A stretch of 64,000 bases of DNA, from contig NZ_JACHHZ010000001.1 of the NCBI RefSeq assembly GCF_014202975.1, positions 496,001-560,000 of the forward strand, in the 5' to 3' direction. The stretch comes from Povalibacter uvarum (GTDB lineage: Bacteria; Pseudomonadota; Gammaproteobacteria; Steroidobacterales; Steroidobacteraceae). The notes under the pieces were generated by a model. The model was not told the DNA's origin. It made no database searches and saw only the letters and a program-made list of their open reading frames with translations. This document shows, piece after piece, positions 19,512 to 30,089 of the stretch. Numbering within the stretch: the stretch's first letter is position 1; the number at the start of each line of letters is the position of its first letter. The translations under genes were made by a program, and so were the position numbers.

Positions 19512-20300
19512 CTACTCGCCGTCGCCGAACGACATGGCGACTGTGCTGAATCCACCGTCGACGTAAACGATCTCGCCCGTGATGCCCGCGGCCAGATCGG
19601 AGCAGAGAAACGCTGCCGTGTTGCCGACGTCCTCCGCGGTGACGTTGCGACGAATCGGAGCGATGCCCGCAACGTGCTTGAGCATGTTGCGGAAGCCGCC
19701 GATGCCCGCCGCTGCGAGCGTCTTGATCGGCCCTGCCGAGACGCCGTTGACGCGAATTCCCTTGGGACCCAGATCCGCCGCCAGGAAGCGCACGTTCGCC
19801 TCCAGGCTCGCCTTGGCGAGTCCCATCACGTTGTAGCTCGGCAGAGAGCGCACGGCGCCGAGATAGCTCAGCGTGAGCAACGAAGCCTGTCGGCCGTCCA
19901 TCAGCGGATACGCGGCCTTGGCGAGCGCCGTGAGGCTGTAGCTCGAAATGTCGTGGGCGATGCGGAAATTCTCACGTGTGGTCGATTCGACGAATCCGCC
20001 GCGGATTGCATCGGATGGGGCAAAGGCGACGGCGTGCACGAGGATGTCCAGTCCGTCCCAGCTCTTCTTCAGCTGATCGAATCCCGACTGGATGCTGTCG
20101 TCGTTCGCGACATCCATCTCGAAAGCGATGCTGGAGCCGAACTCTCCCGCCATGCCGATGACGCGGTCCTTGAACCGATCCTGGTAGCTGAAAGCCAGGT
20201 CCGCGCCTTCGCGCCGCATTGCCGTGGCAATTCCATGCGCAATCGAGCGTTCAGTGGCGAGCCCGACGATCAGGGCCCGTTTGCCGGCGAGAAATCCCAT
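19512..20300 (-). CDS. fabI: Enoyl-[acyl-carrier-protein] reductase (NADH) FabI
   Basis: A 262-residue short-chain dehydrogenase that carries out the last reduction of each fatty acid elongation cycle. The cofactor motif is [13 protein letters not shown], and the catalytic Tyr-x6-Lys is in [14 protein letters not shown] chose ATG at 20300 ([13 protein letters not shown]), since this is the family start; the frame could extend upstream to 20387 without homology. The order ppiD-fabI matches Pseudomonas. Confidence 0.96.
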   Translation of the reverse strand: MGFLAGKRALIVGLATERSIAHGIATAMRREGADLAFSYQDRFKDRVIGMAGEFGSSIAFEMDVANDDSIQSGFDQLKKSWDGLDILVHAVAFAPSDAIRGGFVESTTRENFRIAHDISSYSLTALAKAAYPLMDGRQASLLTLSYLGAVRSLPSYNVMGLAKASLEANVRFLAADLGPKGIRVNGVSAGPIKTLAAAGIGGFRNMLKHVAGIAPIRRNVTAEDVGNTAAFLCSDLAAGITGEIVYVDGGFSTVAMSFGDGE

Positions 20301-20388
20301 ACGCTTGTCTCCGGTCGACGAATGAAACCGGAGCGTATTGTGCCACGAGGGAGGGGAGGTGGCCGTTGGCCGTCCGTTTCCGGCCACC

Positions 20389-20420
20389 TAGCCAGTTGGC
20401 CAGCTAGCCAGTTGGCCAGC
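20389..20420. repeat. Tandem 16-base repeat, two copies
   Basis: TAGCCAGTTGGCCAGC occurs at 20389-20404 and again at 20405-20420, just before the mltD stop on the minus-strand reading. Each copy contains a TGGCCA core. An adjacent pair GGTGGCC (20358-20364) / GGCCACC (20382-20388) could form a stem in the mltD 3' region. Confidence 0.7.
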
Positions 20421-20426
20421 CTCTGA

Positions 20427-22094
20427 TCATCGATACATCACGATCCGCTGTCCTGGCTTGATGACCGAATTCTTGCTCAGGCGATTCCAGCCGAGCAGGT
20501 CCGACATGCTGACGCTGAACTTGGTGGCGATGCGTGAAAGGGTGTCGCCCCGGCGCACGACGTAGGTCGTGGGCTCGGCGGCAATCGCGCTGGCGTTCGT
20601 GGATGCGAGCGTCGCAGTGCCGGGGATCGCGAGGACCTGGCCGACGGCGAGCGTGCTGTTGCGCTGCAGACCATTGGTGGTCGCCAGGCTATCCATGCTG
20701 ATGCTGTGGGCCCGGGCGATGCTCCAGAGCGTGTCGCCACGGCGGACGATGTGTTTGCTGGACGACGAGGTGCGCCGCGTCGTTGTCGTGCGCGGTTCGT
20801 CGTAGGCAACGCGAGCTTCCATGCCACGCGGAGCCGCGGTTACGAGCAGATCCTGGCCGGGATGAATCACGGTTCCGCGGATCTTGTTGGAAGCCTTCAG
20901 CGTGCTGACGCTGACGCCGTATTTGTCAGCGATCGCGCCGAGCGTATCGCCCGGACGAACGCGGTGATAGACGACGCGAACGCGCTTCTCCGGCGGCAGG
21001 GCAGCAACGGCGTCTGTCAGGCGGGCATGATAGGAGACGGGGACGAGGAGGTGATGCGGACCATCCGGATCCGTCACCCAGTGATTGAAGGCCGGGTTGA
21101 GCGCGAGGAGCTCTTCCTTCGGCAGCTCGGCGAGCTCGGAGGCGACGTGCAGGTCGATCTGGCCGCCGACGTCCACCTTCGAGAAGTAAGGCTGATTTGC
21201 GATCGGTGCGAATGCGAGACCCTGGCTCGTCGGGTCGGCGACGATGCGGCGCATCGCCATCAGCTTCGGCACGTAGGCGCGGGTTTCTTTCGGGAGCTTG
21301 AGGCTGAAGAAGTCGGTGGGCTTGCCGGCAGCGCGATTCTTCGCGATCGCGCGCGCAACGGCCGCTTCACCGCAGTTGTAGGCCGCGACCGCGAGCAACC
21401 AGTCGCCGTCGAATTCGTTCGCCAGGAATTGCAGGTAGTCGAGAGCACCCGTCGTCGCAACGAGAACATCGCGACGGCCGTCGTAGTACCAGTTCTGCTT
21501 CATGCCGTAGCGCCGGCCCGTCGCGGGAATGAACTGCCAGAGTCCCGACGCACGGGCGCGAGAAAACGCGACCGGATTGAAGGCGCTTTCGACGACCGGC
21601 AACAGCGCGAGTTCGAGCGGCATGTTCCGCGCTTCGAGCTCACCGACGATGTGGTACAGGTAACGTTCGCCGCGCTTGAAAGTGCGGTCGAGGTAAGCGG
21701 GATGCTTGACGTACCAGGACTGCTCGCGGTCGATTTCCGCGCGGTCGATGTCCGTCAACGCGAAACCCGAGCGGATGCGGTCGAAGAGGTCGCCGCCTGG
21801 GACGGCAGCGGGTGCGCCATTGGCGCCGAGTTCCGTGACGAGCGACGGGCCGCCCGCCTGGGCGTCCAGCGCTTCGATGGCGGCTTCGATCTGGTCGGGG
21901 CCGGCGATACCGATATCGGCTTCGTCGACCTTGGTGGGTTCGTCGGGGGCGTCCGTGTCCGCGTCGTCCGCGGCGACCAGTTCCGGATCTTCTTCGACGG
22001 CAGGGGCAGCGGTCTTGGCGACATGGCTGCAGCCGGCGTTGAAGAACGTCAGGAACGCGGCTGCAAGCAGCGCCGCCGGGATGCCTCGGACCAT
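20427..22094 (-). CDS. mltD: Membrane-bound lytic murein transglycosylase D (lipoprotein, three LysM domains)
   Basis: A 555-residue outer-membrane lipoprotein that cleaves peptidoglycan glycan strands. The start is ATG 22094: a GGAGGGG ribosome site (22104-22110) is 9 bases away, better than the ATG at 22100. The signal peptide ends in a lipobox (FNAGC). The transglycosylase domain has PVVESAFNPVAFS with the catalytic Glu, GLWQFIPATG and AVAAYNCGEAAV. Three LysM repeats at the C-terminus start RVRPGDTLGAIA, VRRGDTLWSIA and VRRGDTLSRIA. It is followed on the chromosome by gloB, as in E. coli. Confidence 0.95.
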   Translation of the reverse strand: MVRGIPAALLAAAFLTFFNAGCSHVAKTAAPAVEEDPELVAADDADTDAPDEPTKVDEADIGIAGPDQIEAAIEALDAQAGGPSLVTELGANGAPAAVPGGDLFDRIRSGFALTDIDRAEIDREQSWYVKHPAYLDRTFKRGERYLYHIVGELEARNMPLELALLPVVESAFNPVAFSRARASGLWQFIPATGRRYGMKQNWYYDGRRDVLVATTGALDYLQFLANEFDGDWLLAVAAYNCGEAAVARAIAKNRAAGKPTDFFSLKLPKETRAYVPKLMAMRRIVADPTSQGLAFAPIANQPYFSKVDVGGQIDLHVASELAELPKEELLALNPAFNHWVTDPDGPHHLLVPVSYHARLTDAVAALPPEKRVRVVYHRVRPGDTLGAIADKYGVSVSTLKASNKIRGTVIHPGQDLLVTAAPRGMEARVAYDEPRTTTTRRTSSSSKHIVRRGDTLWSIARAHSISMDSLATTNGLQRNSTLAVGQVLAIPGTATLASTNASAIAAEPTTYVVRRGDTLSRIATKFSVSMSDLLGWNRLSKNSVIKPGQRIVMYR

Positions 22095-22206
22095 AGTCAT
22101 CAACCCCTCCACCGAAGCGGACCTGAAGTCCGCCGTACCATGGGCCGAGCAGGCCCCTTTGCCTTGATCTTTCACCTCGCCCACCTCGGTCGCGGGCGCG
22201 TTTTCA

Positions 22207-22983
22207 CTAACCCTTGAATCCGTCCTTCCACTCGCGAACGACTGCGAAAACCTCCACGGGATTCAACTCGCGCCCCGCCCGGGCTTCCGCGGCTTGTTTC
22301 ACAGTCTGTCTATGGCAGCGCAAGAACGGGTTCACATTCCTCTCACGCCTCATGTCCGACGGCACCGTTGCCTCATGCCGGGCCCGTTTCTGTCGGCATT
22401 CCTCCAGGTAGGCTGCCGATTCCTCGTTGCCCGGTTCTACCGCGAGCGCGAAGCGCAAATTGTTCACGGTGTACTCGTGACCGCAGTAGACCAGCGTTTC
22501 ATCCGGCAACGCGGCAAATTTGGCCAGCGAAGCCGTCATTTGTTCCGCTGTCCCTTCGAACAGCCGCCCGCAGCCCGCGCTGAACAGCGTATCGCCGCAG
22601 AAAAGCGCGCCATGGCCGACATACGCGATGTGGCCGGCCGTGTGGCCCGGCACGTCGATCGCGCGGAAGTCGAGGCCGAGGGCTTCGAGAGACGCAGCCT
22701 CGCCCTCGCGCAGCCGGGCCGGTTCGCCGGGAACCGCTTCGCCGGCCGGACCGAACGCGGGGACCGGATGCTGACGTAGCAGTTCGACGACACCGCCGAC
22801 ATGATCCCGATGGTGATGGGTCATGAAAATGCCCGAAAGCTGGAGTCCCCGATCGGTCAATGCCTGATGAACAGGCGCGGCATCGCCCGGGTCCACTGCG
22901 ACAACCTTGCGCGGATCGCGCGGCGAGTGGATCAGCCAGATGTAGTTATCCGAGAAGGCCTGGACCGGCGTGACCTGCAGCAT
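22207..22983 (-). CDS. gloB: Hydroxyacylglutathione hydrolase (glyoxalase II)
   Basis: A 258-residue metallo-beta-lactamase-fold enzyme that hydrolyses S-lactoylglutathione to lactate and glutathione in methylglyoxal detoxification. Metal ligands: THHHRDHVGG, PGHTAGHIAYV, GDTLFSAGCGR and YCGHEYT. Length matches the family (about 250). It is on the minus strand, divergent from yafS, with 144 bases between the two starts. Confidence 0.96.
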   Translation of the reverse strand: MLQVTPVQAFSDNYIWLIHSPRDPRKVVAVDPGDAAPVHQALTDRGLQLSGIFMTHHHRDHVGGVVELLRQHPVPAFGPAGEAVPGEPARLREGEAASLEALGLDFRAIDVPGHTAGHIAYVGHGALFCGDTLFSAGCGRLFEGTAEQMTASLAKFAALPDETLVYCGHEYTVNNLRFALAVEPGNEESAAYLEECRQKRARHEATVPSDMRRERNVNPFLRCHRQTVKQAAEARAGRELNPVEVFAVVREWKDGFKG

Positions 22984-23127
22984 CGTTCGCGAATGGATCC
23001 GGGTGGCTCTGGCAAGGGCGTATTAAACATGCGGACTTCCTGAGCGGCAAGCGTTCAGAAGAGCGCCATTACGTCTCGCGAGGGCCCGTTTTCGACCCGC
23101 GCGCACGCGGCGGGCTACACTCTCCGC

Positions 23128-23907
23128 ATGCAGCCCCACAGCGCCGACAGCCTCCACGCCTGGCTCGGCTCTCCGATCGGAGAGCGGCTGTATGCACTCG
23201 AGTGCAAGCTGACGAGCGAAGCGCTGGCCCAGGTCTTCGGCTGGCAACTGCTGCAGATCGGTTTCTGGGGTAATGACGATCGACTGATCGCCGATGCGCG
23301 CACGCAGCGAAAATCAGTTCTAGGCTGGCACGGCACTGCCTCGCGGAGTGCGGAGCAGGTCCCGGCAATGATCCGGTCGCGAACCGATTCGCTGGCCGTG
23401 GCGTCCGATTCAGTCGACGCCGTGCTGCTGCCGCACACGCTCGAATATGAACCCGACCCGCATGAAATCCTGCGCGAAGTCGGGCGCATCCTCTCCGGCG
23501 AAGGCCACCTCATCGTGCTCGGGTTCCGACCGTTCTCGAGCTGGGGCATCCGGCACCTGTTCGCCGGGCACGGATTTCCGCCCGGAACGCAGCGACTGAT
23601 CGGCGAGCGTCGCCTGCGCGACTGGCTCAAGCTTCTCGGCTTCGAGATCGTCGATTCACGCCGGTATCTTTTCGCGCTCCCCTGGAGAGCCGCGTCCCCT
23701 GAAGGGTTCTTCGAACGAACGGGAGAGCGGATCTGGCCGATGTTCGCCGGTGCCTACATGCTCAAGGCCCGCAAACGCGTCTACGCCATCACGCCCGTCC
23801 GACCGCGCTGGAAGCTGCGTCCCAAAGTGGTCGGCGGACTCATCGAACCGACAACCCGCATGAATACCGGTTCGCGGCTCGAAGCGCGCGGACCCCGCCA
23901 GAAATAA
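23128..23907 (+). CDS. yafS: SAM-dependent methyltransferase-like protein (YafS type)
   Basis: A 259-residue class I methyltransferase-fold protein. The segment VDAVLLPHTLEYEPDPHEILREVGRILSG resembles motifs II/III of Methyltransf_11 proteins; it is long, so only its start VDAVLLPHTLEYEPDPHE is diagnostic. The glycine-rich SAM motif I appears degenerate (LLQIGFWGNDDRLI). Position between gloB and rnhA matches yafS in E. coli and its Pseudomonas counterpart. Substrate unknown. The C-terminus is basic. Confidence 0.82.
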   Translation: MQPHSADSLHAWLGSPIGERLYALECKLTSEALAQVFGWQLLQIGFWGNDDRLIADARTQRKSVLGWHGTASRSAEQVPAMIRSRTDSLAVASDSVDAVLLPHTLEYEPDPHEILREVGRILSGEGHLIVLGFRPFSSWGIRHLFAGHGFPPGTQRLIGERRLRDWLKLLGFEIVDSRRYLFALPWRAASPEGFFERTGERIWPMFAGAYMLKARKRVYAITPVRPRWKLRPKVVGGLIEPTTRMNTGSRLEARGPRQK

Positions 23908-23931
23908 GCTCGCAAACGAAAAGCATCCGAC

Positions 23932-24411
23932 GTGGTTGATTCCTCCGCTTCTCAGACAAAGCCGCGCGCCGACGCGCGCGTCATCATCTACACAGACGGC
24001 GCGTGCCGGGGGAATCCCGGCCCGGGCGGCTGGGGCGCTGTGCTCTTCGCAGGCGAACACGAGAAGGAACTCAAAGGTGCCGAGGCCGAGACGACGAACA
24101 ACAGGATGGAGCTGACGGCCGCCATCCGCGCGCTGGCCGCGTTGAAGCGACCTTGCGACATCGATCTCTATACGGACTCGCAGTACGTGCGCAAAGGCAT
24201 CCTGGAATGGCTGGCGCAGTGGAAGAAGCGCGACTGGAAGACCGCCGATCGCAAGCCGGTCAAGAATGTCGACTTGTGGCAGGCGCTCGAGAAGGAGATC
24301 GAGCGACATCGGATCGAGTGGCACTGGGTCAAGGGTCATGCCGGCGTCCCGGGCAACGAGCGGGCGGATCGGCTGGCGAACGAAGCCATCGACGAGATGC
24401 TGATCGAGTAG
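23932..24411 (+). CDS. rnhA: Ribonuclease HI
   Basis: A 159-residue endonuclease that removes the RNA strand of RNA-DNA hybrids. It has the catalytic acidic residues in [30 protein letters not shown] and the C-terminal [20 protein letters not shown] at 23932 is the start; it leaves a short N-terminal tail before RVIIYTDGA. In E. coli and Pseudomonas it is followed directly by dnaQ; here an aminotransferase gene and a repeat lie between. Confidence 0.96.
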   Translation: MVDSSASQTKPRADARVIIYTDGACRGNPGPGGWGAVLFAGEHEKELKGAEAETTNNRMELTAAIRALAALKRPCDIDLYTDSQYVRKGILEWLAQWKKRDWKTADRKPVKNVDLWQALEKEIERHRIEWHWVKGHAGVPGNERADRLANEAIDEMLIE

Positions 24412-24517
24412 GTCGTTGGTACGTTGTGGGACAAATCCACGTCCCGCAATCTTCGGTGTCCGCTGGAGGCGTCTCCTCTAGTACACTCCCCATCCACCGA
24501 TCCACCGGTTTCGCACC

Positions 24518-25642
24518 ATGAACTTCATCGATCTCAAGTCCCAGTACGAACGCATTCGCACGCCGATGAACGAGCGCATCCAGAAGGTGCTCGACCACGG
24601 TCAGTACATCATGGGGCCGGAGGTCGTCGAGCTCGAGCAGCGTCTTGCGGAGTTCGTCGGCGCGAAGCACTGCATCGCTGCATCGAGCGGCACCGATACG
24701 CTGCTGATCGCGATGATGGCGATCGGGATCAAGCCGGGCGATGAAGTCATCACCTCGCCCTTCACGTTCATCGCCACGGGGGAAATGATCGCGCTGGCGG
24801 GCGCCAAACCGGTGTTCGTCGACATCGACCGGCGCACGTACAACCTGGATCCGGCCCTCATCGAAGCTGCGATCACGCCGCGCACGAAAGCGATCATGCC
24901 GGTCTCGCTGTATGGACAGTGTGCCGACATGGACGGCATCAACGCAGTGGCCGCGAAGCGCGGTCTGCCGGTGATCGAAGATGCAGCACAGAGCTTCGGT
25001 GCGTACTACAAGGGCAAGGCGTCATGCGCCGTGTCCGAGATCGGATCGACGTCGTTTTTCCCGTCGAAGCCGCTCGGCTGCTATGGCGACGGCGGCGCGC
25101 TGTTCACCAACGATTCCGCGCTCGCGAAGATCATGGCGGAGATCCGCGTCCACGGTCAGGATCGTCGCTATCACCACCCGCGCCTCGGCATCAACGGCCG
25201 TCTCGATACGCTGCAGGCAGCAGTGCTCCTCGGCAAAATGGATATCTTCCCCGATGAAGTGGCGAAGCGCGCCAAGATCGGCGCCCGCTACTCCGAACTG
25301 GTGAATGAGGCGTTCCGCGGCATCGACGATCCGCAGAAGAAGGTGACGACACCGTATCTCGCGCCGGACTGCACGAGCGTGTACGCGCAGTACACGGTCG
25401 AAGTCCCGAATCGCCCGAAGGTGGAGGAGGGGATGAAGGCCCGCGGCGTTCCGACGGCCGTGCACTATCCTGTCCCTCTGCACCTGCAGCCTGTGTTCGC
25501 TGAACTGGGGCAGGGCGAAGGCACATTCCCGATCTCCGAATCCGTCGCGCGCCGCGTGATCAGCCTGCCGATGCACCCGTACCTGACCGAAGATCAGCAG
25601 GTCGCGGTGGTGAAGGCGTTGAAGGAATCGGTTCTGGCTTGA
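24518..25642 (+). CDS. wbpE: DegT/DnrJ/EryC1-family PLP aminotransferase, WbpE-like
   Basis: A 374-residue sugar aminotransferase. The PLP-binding Lys is in FFPSKPLGCYGDGG, and a cofactor Asp is in EDAAQSFGA. The N-terminus MNFIDLKSQYERIR resembles WbpE/WlbC, which converts UDP-3-keto-GlcNAcA to UDP-GlcNAc3NA using glutamate. This fits the WbpA, WbpB and WbpD homologues at 28220-32747; it would complete their pathway although separated from them by dnaQ and nhaB. It lies between rnhA and dnaQ, which are normally adjacent. A TACACT at 24482-24487 could be a minus-10 element. Confidence 0.85.
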   Translation: MNFIDLKSQYERIRTPMNERIQKVLDHGQYIMGPEVVELEQRLAEFVGAKHCIAASSGTDTLLIAMMAIGIKPGDEVITSPFTFIATGEMIALAGAKPVFVDIDRRTYNLDPALIEAAITPRTKAIMPVSLYGQCADMDGINAVAAKRGLPVIEDAAQSFGAYYKGKASCAVSEIGSTSFFPSKPLGCYGDGGALFTNDSALAKIMAEIRVHGQDRRYHHPRLGINGRLDTLQAAVLLGKMDIFPDEVAKRAKIGARYSELVNEAFRGIDDPQKKVTTPYLAPDCTSVYAQYTVEVPNRPKVEEGMKARGVPTAVHYPVPLHLQPVFAELGQGEGTFPISESVARRVISLPMHPYLTEDQQVAVVKALKESVLA

Positions 25643-25682
25643 GAGGGAAGCGCTTGGTGAAGCCTTGCACAGGTCCTGGTTC

Positions 25683-25749
25683 GTCATTCCCGCGCAAGCG
25701 GGAATCCATGCCTTCGGTCCGGATGGATTCCCGCTTGCGCGGGAATGAC
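25683..25749. repeat. Perfect 27-base inverted repeat (REP/MITE-like)
   Basis: Two 27-base arms (25683-25709 and 25723-25749) are exact reverse complements around a 13-base loop. Each arm contains its own small palindrome, TTCCCGCGCAAGCGGGAA. The arm starts GTCATTCCCGCG, a motif recognisable from dispersed intergenic repeats in many proteobacteria. It lies between the wbpE-like gene and dnaQ. Only one copy is in the window. Confidence 0.9.
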
Positions 25750-25784
25750 AGATCTTCCCCAGCTGCCAACCGCTGACCGCTTCG

Positions 25785-26528
25785 ATGCGCCAGATCATCC
25801 TCGACACCGAAACCACCGGCCTCGAACCCGAACAGGGTCATCGCATCATCGAAATCGGTTGCGTCGAGATCGTGCGCCGTCGCAAGACGGGGCGCACTTT
25901 CCATCGCTACATCCGCCCCGACCGGGAAGTGGACCGCGGCGCGTTGCAGGTCCACGGCATCACGAACGAGTTCCTCGCCCAGCAACCGCGGTTCGCGGAG
26001 ATTGCCGAGGAGTTCCTCGAGTTCGTCACCGGCGCTGAGCTCATCATTCACAACGCGGCGTTCGACGTTGCGTTCCTGAATGCCGAGTTGCGTCGACTCG
26101 AAGGTCCGCGACGCCAGGTGGCAGATCTCTGCGGCGTTCTCGACACGCTGCCGATGGCGCGCATGATGCACCCGGGCCAGCGCAACACCCTCGACGCACT
26201 GTGCAAGCGCTACGGCGTCGACAATTCGCATCGCGAGCTGCACGGCGCATTGCTCGACGCGCAGATCCTGCTGGACGTTTACCTGGCCATGACGGGCGGT
26301 CAGACGGCGCTCGTGCTGGGCGAATCCCAGGAAGAAAGGATCTCCGTCGTCGTCGAGCGCGAGATGGCGGTTCGTCCGGTCGGGGAACTGCGCATCATCC
26401 TGGCGTCGCCGGACGAACTCGCTGCGCACGATCGCTCGCTGAATGCCGTCGACAAGGCGAGCGGCAAGAAGACGTTGTGGCGAGCCATGGAAGCAGAGCC
26501 CCCGGCTCTGGCGGCGAACATGAATTGA
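25785..26528 (+). CDS. dnaQ: DNA polymerase III epsilon subunit (3'-5' proofreading exonuclease)
   Basis: A 247-residue DEDDh exonuclease that proofreads replication within the polymerase core. Exo motifs: [11 protein letters not shown] (Asp, Glu), [11 protein letters not shown] (Asp) and [14 protein letters not shown] (His, Asp). The C-terminal tail that binds the alpha subunit is present. The inverted repeat ends 35 bases upstream, so its promoter is probably disturbed or supplied by that element. The next gene, nhaB, starts 7 bases after its stop. Confidence 0.96.
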   Translation: MRQIILDTETTGLEPEQGHRIIEIGCVEIVRRRKTGRTFHRYIRPDREVDRGALQVHGITNEFLAQQPRFAEIAEEFLEFVTGAELIIHNAAFDVAFLNAELRRLEGPRRQVADLCGVLDTLPMARMMHPGQRNTLDALCKRYGVDNSHRELHGALLDAQILLDVYLAMTGGQTALVLGESQEERISVVVEREMAVRPVGELRIILASPDELAAHDRSLNAVDKASGKKTLWRAMEAEPPALAANMN

Positions 26529-26535
26529 ACGCCGG

Positions 26536-28047
26536 ATGTCGATGACGCTCTCCAACGCCTTCGTCCGGAATTTCCTGGGCAACGCACCGACCTGGTACAA
26601 GCTGACCATCGTCGGTTTCCTGATGCTCAATCCGCTGGTCTTCTACTTCGGCGGCGCGCACGGTCCGGTGATCGCCGGATGGCTTCTGCTCGCGGAGTTC
26701 ATCTTCACGCTGATCATGGCGCTGAAGTGCTATCCGCTGCAGCCGGGCGGCCTGCTCGCAGTCGAGGCAGTCATCATCGGCCTGACATCAGCAGAGTCTG
26801 TCTACGCTGAAACGGTCAACGCCTTCCCCGTGATCCTGCTGCTGATCTTCATGGTGGCTGGCATCTACTTCATGAAGGAGCTGTTGCTCTTCTCCTTCAC
26901 GAAGATCCTGCTCAACGTCCGTTCGCAGTCGCTGCTGTCGCTGCTCATCTGTATGACGACGGCGCTCCTCTCGGCCTTCCTCGATGCATTGACTGTGCTC
27001 GCCGTCGTGATCACGGTCGGGGCAGGCTTCTATCAGGTGTTCCACCGGTTCGCGTCGGGCAAAGGACAGGAGGTGGAGCACGACATCAGCCACGATGCGG
27101 AAGTTCACGAATTGCACCGATCGGATCTCGATCAGTTCCGCGGATTCCTGCGCGGCCTCATGATGCATGCGAGCGTGGGGACGGCGCTCGGCGGCGTCTG
27201 TACGCAGGTCGGTGAGCCGCAGAACCTGTTGATTGCGGACCAGATGGAATGGAACTTCAAGGAGTTCTTCGTACACGTCGCACCCGTATCGATGCCGGTG
27301 CTCGTTGCCGGTCTGCTCACCTGTGTGCTGGTGGACCAACTGAAATGGTTCGGCTACGGCACGTCCCTGCCGCAGAGCGTACGCACGATTCTCGAGGAGG
27401 ACGACCGGGCGCAGGCAGCGCAGCGTACCGCTCGTGATCATGCAGTGCTGATCGTGCAGGCCGTGGGCGCGGTTTTGCTCGTGATCGCTCTCGGCTTCCA
27501 CATTGCTGAGGTCGGACTGATCGGCCTGATGATCATCGTGTTCATCACCGCGATGAGCGGCGTGACGGATGAACACCGTCTTGGCAAGGCGTTCGAGGCC
27601 GCGCTGCCGTTCACGGCATTGCTCGTCGTGTTCTTCGCCGTCGTCGCCGTGATCCACGATCAGCATCTGTTCGAACCGATCGTCGCCTGGGTTCTGCAGT
27701 ACGAGGGTAAGACACAGGTTGCGCTGTTCTACGCGGCCAACGGATTGCTCTCTGCGATCAGCGACAACGTATTCGTCGCCACGATCTACATTACCGAAAT
27801 CAAAGCAGCCTTCCTCGAGGGCGCGATCAGCAGGGAACAGTTCGATGCACTCGCGGTCGCCGTGAACACGGGGACGAATATCCCCAGCGTCGCGACTCCC
27901 AACGGGCAGGCGGCTTTCCTGTTCCTGCTGACGTCCGCGCTGGCGCCGCTGATCCGGCTGTCCTACGGGCGGATGGTATGGATGGCCTTGCCCTACACGA
28001 TCGTCATGACGACGGTGGGTCTGCTGGCGGTCATCTATCTGCTCTGA
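26536..28047 (+). CDS. nhaB: Na+/H+ antiporter NhaB
   Basis: A 503-residue inner-membrane antiporter (E. coli NhaB is 513) with about 11-12 hydrophobic segments. The start [20 protein letters not shown] is characteristic of the family. It exports sodium in exchange for protons. It lies 7 bases after dnaQ; Pseudomonas also has nhaB close to dnaQ. No strong terminator was seen in the 172 bases before the polysaccharide genes. Confidence 0.95.
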   Translation: MSMTLSNAFVRNFLGNAPTWYKLTIVGFLMLNPLVFYFGGAHGPVIAGWLLLAEFIFTLIMALKCYPLQPGGLLAVEAVIIGLTSAESVYAETVNAFPVILLLIFMVAGIYFMKELLLFSFTKILLNVRSQSLLSLLICMTTALLSAFLDALTVLAVVITVGAGFYQVFHRFASGKGQEVEHDISHDAEVHELHRSDLDQFRGFLRGLMMHASVGTALGGVCTQVGEPQNLLIADQMEWNFKEFFVHVAPVSMPVLVAGLLTCVLVDQLKWFGYGTSLPQSVRTILEEDDRAQAAQRTARDHAVLIVQAVGAVLLVIALGFHIAEVGLIGLMIIVFITAMSGVTDEHRLGKAFEAALPFTALLVVFFAVVAVIHDQHLFEPIVAWVLQYEGKTQVALFYAANGLLSAISDNVFVATIYITEIKAAFLEGAISREQFDALAVAVNTGTNIPSVATPNGQAAFLFLLTSALAPLIRLSYGRMVWMALPYTIVMTTVGLLAVIYLL

Positions 28048-28219
28048 ACGAGCCCTTGGTTGCACGCCTGGAAGCGCGTTCGGATGCCCTTTCGGGCAAA
28101 TGCTTAGGTGACGGAAGTCTCTATTTCTCCGGCCATTTTGTGGCATTCTTGCCGCCCCCGACGCCGTCGCCTTGCGAGCGGCCAGAAATCCAAAGACAGG
28201 ACCAGGTAGTTAGCGGCTT

Positions 28220-29503
<1,284 letters not shown>

Positions 29504-29512
29504 GAAGGGGAT

Positions 29513-29529
29513 GGCGGATAGCGGATAGT
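29513..29529 (+). repeat. Heptad repeat array, left of the four-helix-bundle gene
   Basis: Two tandem units, GGATAGC (29516-29522) and GGATAGT (29523-29529), preceded by GGC. The same unit in inverted orientation forms a four-unit array at 30051-30078, so the two arrays bracket the small minus-strand gene. Confidence 0.75.
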
Positions 29530-29556
29530 GACTGGTTCAGAGCAGAAGTCGGAGCA

Positions 29557-29937
29557 TTATCTGCGAGCCGCGAGTTCGCGCCGCTCCCGCAGCCTCTGAA
29601 TCAGTGATGTCAGCATCTTGCCGATCTCGGATGCGGACTCATCGAGGCCCAAGTTCTTGTCGATCAGCTGCAGATTGCCAGCAATGAGAATTTGTGTTTC
29701 AAGTTCCGACAGAGAGCCACGTGCCACGTTCAGGAACTGGATATATTCGCCGCGACTGCTGCGACCCGCGCCCTCCGCGATGTTGCTAGCAACTGACACT
29801 GCCGCGCGCCGCATCTGCGTCGACAGGCCATACCGCTCATCACTCGGCAATGCTGCGGTGGCCGCGTAGATCCGGCTGGCCAGCGAAACCGATTTTTGCC
29901 ACACGAGCAAGTCTTTGTGACTCGAAACTGTGCCCAT
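29557..29937 (-). CDS. Four-helix bundle protein (23S rRNA intervening-sequence protein family)
   Basis: A 126-residue helical protein. LVWQKSVSLASRIYAATA, QMRRAAVSVASNIAEGAGR and EYIQFLNVARGSLSELETQ are typical of the four-helix bundle family first noted in 23S rRNA insertions. A strong ribosome site GGGAGGAG (29951-29958) lies 13 bases before the ATG. It is on the opposite strand to the surrounding sugar genes and is bracketed by inverted heptad repeats, which suggests a passenger element. Function unknown; no rRNA is nearby. Confidence 0.85.
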   Translation of the reverse strand: MGTVSSHKDLLVWQKSVSLASRIYAATAALPSDERYGLSTQMRRAAVSVASNIAEGAGRSSRGEYIQFLNVARGSLSELETQILIAGNLQLIDKNLGLDESASEIGKMLTSLIQRLRERRELAARR

Positions 29938-30050
29938 TTGACCGCGCTCCTCCCTGACTCACCACTGCAATTGTGGGCAGCAGGGCGTCTGTATGCGGTC
30001 ACGAAAATCTCGGCGTGCATCGAGAAACACGCCGCGCATCGTCTCGAGTC

Positions 30051-30078
30051 GCTATCCGCTATCCGCTATCCGCTATCT
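30051..30078 (+). repeat. Heptad repeat array, right of the four-helix-bundle gene
   Basis: Four tandem 7-base units: GCTATCC three times (30051-30071) then GCTATCT (30072-30078). This is the reverse complement of the GGATAGC unit at 29516. It ends 11 bases before the epimerase ATG and replaces the usual ribosome-site region. Confidence 0.85.
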
Positions 30079-30089
30079 ACTTCCCGACC

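Noticed and set aside
25683-25749. Possible CRISPR-like repeat
   Set aside because: Only two inverted arms around one short loop; there are no direct repeats with regular spacers and no cas genes in the window.
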